Positions 62,972-64,000 of a DNA stretch of 64,000 nucleotides are shown piece by piece. The DNA is from Haloplanus litoreus. Lineage in GTDB: Archaea > Halobacteriota > Halobacteria > Halobacteriales > Haloferacaceae. The DNA is taken from assembly GCF_042677945.1 (NCBI RefSeq), contig NZ_JBHUDN010000015.1; one strand, 5' to 3'. The translations under genes were made by a program, and so were the position numbers. The notes under the pieces were generated by a model. It searched no databases and had not been told where the DNA came from. It saw nothing but the letters and a program-made list of their open reading frames with translations. The first letter of the stretch is position 1. Each line of letters opens with the position of its first letter.

Positions 62972-63949
62972 GCACGTGGTCAAGGTCCAGTCGTATAAAA
63001 AAGCACGGCCCTCGATGCGTCACGGTCACAAAAAAAAGCTAACTCCAGTAGAGCTGTTACAAAGCTGGGCCGGACGAACGTGTTCGTGCCGATCGGCGAA
63101 GCGACTGGACGAACAACAGGTGGGGGACCGACGTGCGGGTCGTGGTCTGTCGAGGCGGTATTCTCGGAGACGTCGCCGTTCGATCGAGCCAGTTCGGGAA
63201 GCGGACGACCGTGGACGGGGGACCCCTCGGGGGCGGACCGGACCGTACTCCACGGAGACGGTCGACGAGGGGGAGGAGCGTACGCGGTCCGGAGCAACGG
63301 AGCGTGACGTGAGCGACCGCCGGGACGTGTTTCGGGGGACCCTTCGAGTTCTGATCACGAACGCAGATGTCAGAAACAATATTATACTGACTAAACATAA
63401 TTTAGGAGTCACTAATCACGCCGGTCCCCCCCGCATCGCACTCTCGCGAAAAACGCAGCTATCGCGCATCGATCACTCGTTTTCCGTAGAATATTGCTCG
63501 GCGTAGTATGCACGCTCGAACGCCAGTCGCCGGCATATTAGGAGTACAATTGACAAGTAAAGTATTCAATATATCCACATTTTGTGTGGTTTTCGTTCTA
63601 TCGATCGTCGAATAGCGAAACGAACGCCGCAATAATTACAGGTTCACCGGCCAGAACTTCCAGACCGAATATGTATTTTATACTGATTATCTTTCTCGTC
63701 TATATTTCTGGAGCCGACCAGGGGAGCATCCCGAACGGTGCGTGGATCGATGGGTGCCCGCGAGTCACGTCGTGGACGGAGAGCGGAGTTCCGCCCGGGA
63801 GGGAGGTACGTCAAGGGGGCACGAGACACGCGAAAGACCCACGCGTCGCGACGTCGAAGGGGCAGACCGGGAGTGCCCGAAACCGCCGGTGCGGGGAACC
63901 GACCGTGTGCGGCGGACGGGAGGTACCGTTTCGCACTGAACGGTAGTGT
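62972..63949. other. Intergenic region of almost 1 kb without a convincing gene
   Basis: Composition switches between GC-rich (63060-63340) and AT-rich parts (63360-63420, 63520-63720). Open frames here have no typical composition or promoter. One frame from 63671 starts with a membrane-like MYFILIIFLVYISG and then becomes Arg/Gly-rich, which looks like chance. The left edge carries the promoter of the SMC-like gene. Confidence 0.5.
62993..63001 (-). promoter_or_regulatory. TATA box of the SMC-like gene
   Basis: TTTTATAC on the minus strand, centred 26 bases before the ATG at 62971; it favours that start over the TTG at 62983. Confidence 0.6.
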
Positions 63950-64000
63950 TCAGATAAGCTGATTCCATGCGAAGGCGAACGATCTGAGCCACTCGTTTGC
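63942..64000 (-). mobile_element. End of an IS6-family insertion sequence, cut by the window edge
   Basis: GGTAGTGTTCAGAT at 63942-63955 matches the inverted right end of the decayed element at 22427-22440 in 12 of 14 bases. The transposase coding strand is minus, opposite to the first element. Confidence 0.75.
63950..64000 (-). CDS. IS6-family transposase, last 16 residues only
   Basis: Read on the minus strand, the bases to the edge give ANEWLRSFAFAWNQLI and a TGA stop. This is the C-terminal end of the IS6 transposase, nearly identical to the end of the remnant at 22432 (NEWLRSFAVAGNQLI). The W in AFAWNQ is the family-typical residue that the remnant has lost, so this copy may be intact beyond the window. 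Confidence 0.7.
   Translation of the reverse strand, partial: ANEWLRSFAFAWNQLI

Noticed and set aside
63080..63307. 75-codon frame right of the SMC-like gene
   Set aside because: Gly/Arg-rich product, no promoter and no motif.
63671..63946. Membrane-like start MYFILIIFLVYISG followed by a basic tail
   Set aside because: Short chance hydrophobic stretch in AT-rich DNA; the rest is atypical.

Overview
The window is a piece of a halophilic archaeon (class Halobacteria). GC is high, most proteins are strongly acidic, and TATA-like boxes lie about 25-30 bases upstream of start codons that have almost no leader. There are Tat signals, and families seen mainly in haloarchaea: DICT domain, DUF4330, RdfA, SipW-type signal proteins and an archaea-specific SMC-like protein. 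I saw no rRNA, tRNA or CRISPR array. One run of 84 unknown bases (6297-6380) interrupts a gene.

Positions 1-21660 form a sugar / sugar-acid catabolic region. It opens with the end of a KDG-type sugar kinase. Next come an aldehyde:ferredoxin oxidoreductase-family enzyme with a MoaD-like protein, two divergent chaperonin-like genes, and a complete CUT1 ABC importer (binding protein, two permeases, ATPase). After these are three enolase-superfamily dehydratase-like genes, two SDR dehydrogenases, an aldo/keto reductase, a DapA/KDG-aldolase-family enzyme and an MFS transporter. A fourth dehydratase-like gene lies apart at 33589. Together they suggest uptake and oxidation of an unusual sugar, dehydration of the aldonic acid, then aldol cleavage or phosphorylation in Entner-Doudoroff style. 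The substrate cannot be read from the sequence.

Positions 21785-22440 hold a decayed IS6-family insertion sequence; the end of a related element, in opposite orientation, is cut by the right edge of the window. Between them, 22489-32810 carries a HEAT-repeat/redoxin fusion and then a possible nitrogen-compound catabolic cluster: M20 amidohydrolase, IclR regulator, ureohydrolase (agmatinase/guanidinobutyrase family), DUF1989 protein, M24 hydrolase, small membrane protein with an SSS symporter, and class III aminotransferase. I read it as a candidate guanidino- or ureido-compound degradation system.

Positions 35811-54532 are a surface-glycan region: an arylsulfotransferase-family membrane protein, a flippase, an O-antigen-ligase/polymerase-like protein, four glycosyltransferases, a DUF4330 operon and five alkaline-phosphatase-superfamily genes. 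All five of those end in the same L-x-x-L-G-Y tail. A 33-residue zinc-finger microprotein sits just outside at 35638.

Positions 54685-62971 carry a Tat-exported subtilase with three C-terminal lectin-like repeats, a SipW-type exported protein, a DICT sensor protein, a small membrane protein, and a convergent pair: rdfA (cell-shape factor) and an SMC/Rad50-like protein with a zinc hook and an altered P-loop. The last kilobase has no convincing gene before the partial insertion sequence.
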